From Chlamydiia bacterium (GTDB lineage Bacteria > Chlamydiota > Chlamydiia > Chlamydiales > Simkaniaceae): a stretch of 34,949 bases of DNA. The DNA is taken from positions 1-34,949 of the forward strand of contig JAGROK010000044.1 in the NCBI GenBank assembly GCA_020440285.1, in the 5' to 3' direction. Position 1 is the stretch's first letter. Each line of letters opens with the position of its first letter. Below, in pieces: positions 33,913 through 34,949 of this stretch. A model generated the notes under the pieces. That model did no database searches, was not told where the DNA came from, and saw only the letters and a list, made by a program, of their open reading frames with translations. The position numbers and the translations under genes are program-made.

Positions 33913-34009
33913 GAGGGTGTTTGATAATTGCTTTGGGCATTGGAAGAAGAGGTTTTATAGGGGAAAAGATCTTTTCCGTTAATGCCCAAATGGATTTTTA
34001 AATACCCTC
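33913..34009. repeat. 97-bp MITE-like element, family A, short form
   Basis: The left end GAGGGTGTTTGATAATTGC (33913) and the right end ATACCCTC (34009) are inverted repeats. GAA flanks both sides (33910-33912 and 34010-34012) as a 3-bp target duplication. Read on the minus strand it follows the element at 12816-12980 almost base for base, including AAAAGATCTTTTCCCCTAT, but skips the central part of about 70 bases. It is therefore an internally deleted copy of the same family in opposite orientation. The 200-bp region 33838-34037 holds nothing else besides the MscS upstream sequence. Confidence 0.85.
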
Positions 34010-34037
34010 GAAGGGAGTATTTTAAAATAGTTTTTTA

Positions 34038-34694
34038 TTAAGCGGGGTAGAGCTTTGCGGAGAGCTTCGCTTCAAGGGCTCGAAGGTGAACTAAAGGACG
34101 CTCGATTGGGTACTGAAGGACATATCCCATCAAGAAAAGGTCTCCCTTTAAGTTTTCAAGTTTTGCAATTGTAAGGCGCACATTATTCAAAGTGATGATT
34201 TCTCTGTGGAGAGTATCAAAAGCGTTTTTTCTCTCCTCATCTAGCTGCAATTGTGCAAGTTGCTCTCCGTTAATCTTTGGAATATTTAGAGAATGCTCTA
34301 GGATGTCTTTGAGATCTCTTGAAGCATTCGCAATTTTATCGACATCGTAGGTAATAACCAAAAAGATGACGCTTGTGACAAAATAGGTCAGGGCGACAAA
34401 GGAAAGGAGGCGGGTGAAATGGTAAAGGGCGACATTGAGAAGGGTAAAACAGCCGAATGCCTTTGCACCGTTTTCAGAAAAAAACTCTGTTAGATCGATC
34501 ACATTTTTAAGCTTTTCTAAAGCGGGGCTATTTTCACCCTCCTGATCGGGAAGGGCTCCAGGGGCAAAAAACTGAAGGATGACATTTTGGATTCCATCGT
34601 CATACTCTTGCTGGGCCCTTGGATCTTGAAGTAGATAGATGAGATCTCCTGCGATTGACTGATCACTAGAGAAGTAACGTACAATCGCATCCAC
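34038..34694 (-). CDS. Candidate inclusion-membrane (Inc-like) protein
   Basis: A 218-residue protein of no recognised sequence family. Residues 81-117 form an almost continuous hydrophobic block (FTLLNVALYHFTRLLSFVALTYFV and onward), long enough for two close membrane helices with a basic residue (R95) between them. This bilobed domain is the hallmark of chlamydial Inc proteins. The N-terminus is polar, without a Sec signal, as for type III secreted Incs. The C-terminal 100 residues are helical and coiled-coil-like (LQLDEERKNAFDTLHREI). The start is GTG at 34694 with AGGA upstream. Inc membership is inferred from architecture; an ordinary inner-membrane protein is the alternative. Confidence 0.6.
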   Translation of the reverse strand: MDAIVRYFSSDQSIAGDLIYLLQDPRAQQEYDDGIQNVILQFFAPGALPDQEGENSPALEKLKNVIDLTEFFSENGAKAFGCFTLLNVALYHFTRLLSFVALTYFVTSVIFLVITYDVDKIANASRDLKDILEHSLNIPKINGEQLAQLQLDEERKNAFDTLHREIITLNNVRLTIAKLENLKGDLFLMGYVLQYPIERPLVHLRALEAKLSAKLYPA

Positions 34695-34769
34695 TGTTCA
34701 TCCTAGGTTGGTTTAGGAAAAATTTTAAAATTTTGAAATTTTTTTTTCTACGAAAAAAACCTTTTTTTT

Positions 34770-34865
34770 TTGACAAAGATGCGATACCTTTGTGCCGAAA
34801 TAACTTTAACCCTGAGTGCGACCTATTTTTCCCTTTAGGGTTGCATAAATAGGTGAGATTTTTTT
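34770..34865 (+). promoter_or_regulatory. Upstream leader with interleaved hairpins at the right edge
   Basis: A TTGACA (34770-34775) follows a T-tract, but no good -10 lies at the usual spacing, so the promoter is uncertain. Downstream, AACCCT (34808-34813) can pair with AGGGTT (34837-34842), or ACCTATTT (34821-34828) with AAATAGGT (34847-34854). The two pairings interleave, so they form either a pseudoknot or alternative structures. The second is followed by a T-run (34859-34865), as in an attenuator. The rest of 34695-34949 has no gene; the regulated gene would lie beyond the window. Confidence 0.35.
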
Positions 34866-34949
34866 CATCGAAATGATGTGCAGCTTCGCAAGAGCTGTCT
34901 GAGTTTTGAAGTAAAAAAAATTGATTGTTTAGGTAGATGATAAAGGGAA

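Noticed and set aside
1-34949. CRISPR array, rRNA genes or prophage
   Set aside because: No regularly spaced direct repeats, no rRNA sequence, and no phage structural or integrase genes are visible.

Overview
The window comes from a member of the phylum Chlamydiota, most likely one outside the Chlamydiaceae (an environmental chlamydia). Three things point there. The order rpsA-nusA-infB-rbfA-truB-ribF-ychF matches the C. trachomatis block CT098-CT092. The set rpe, efp, accB, accC matches CT121-CT124. A four-gene operon ending in CopB-like and CopD-like type III secretion translocators matches the CT577-CT579 neighbourhood. The gene comparisons are from memory of the Chlamydia map, and no genus is claimed.

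Layout. 78-3481: an MFS exporter, convergent with a small secreted Zn-phospholipase-like protein and a helical protein of unknown role. 3540-11981 (minus): a tightly packed translation and transcription operon with several 4-nt start/stop overlaps. 12000-13025: intergenic DNA carrying two palindromic repeat elements on either side of an orphan 124-aa gene. 13026-15363: an aspartokinase lacking ACT domains, overlapping an unknown 530-aa gene. 15380-17635 (minus): a 751-aa protein with an alpha/beta-hydrolase nucleophile elbow, a candidate secreted lipase, with its own extended -10 promoter and a TTG start. 17636-18119: no gene, but a 168-bp hairpin repeat and divergent promoters. 18120-24305 (plus): rpe-yvcK-HAD phosphatase-efp-accB-accC-hpt-rfbA. 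24306-29536 (plus): an AT-rich control region with a perfect palindrome, two unknown proteins, a large CopB-like protein, a CopD-like protein and a strong terminator. 29475-32722 (minus): rsmI, a nucleoside-phosphorylase-like protein, an SPL-like radical SAM protein and an SDR, all overlapping. Then come tRNA-Cys with its own promoter and terminator, an MscS channel, a second copy of the 12.8-kb repeat family, and a candidate inclusion-membrane protein. The right edge is a leader with interleaved hairpins for a gene outside the window.

The most interesting items are: the MITE-like repeat pair with matching 3-bp target duplications and an internal deletion; the translocator operon (an 852-aa CopB-like protein with a tryptophan cluster, two unknown partners and an operator-like palindrome); the lipase-like protein; the compact rsmI-nucleosidase-radical SAM-SDR operon, whose SPL-like enzyme seems to lack the usual hydrogen-donor cysteine; and a RibF whose riboflavin kinase half lacks its signature motif.
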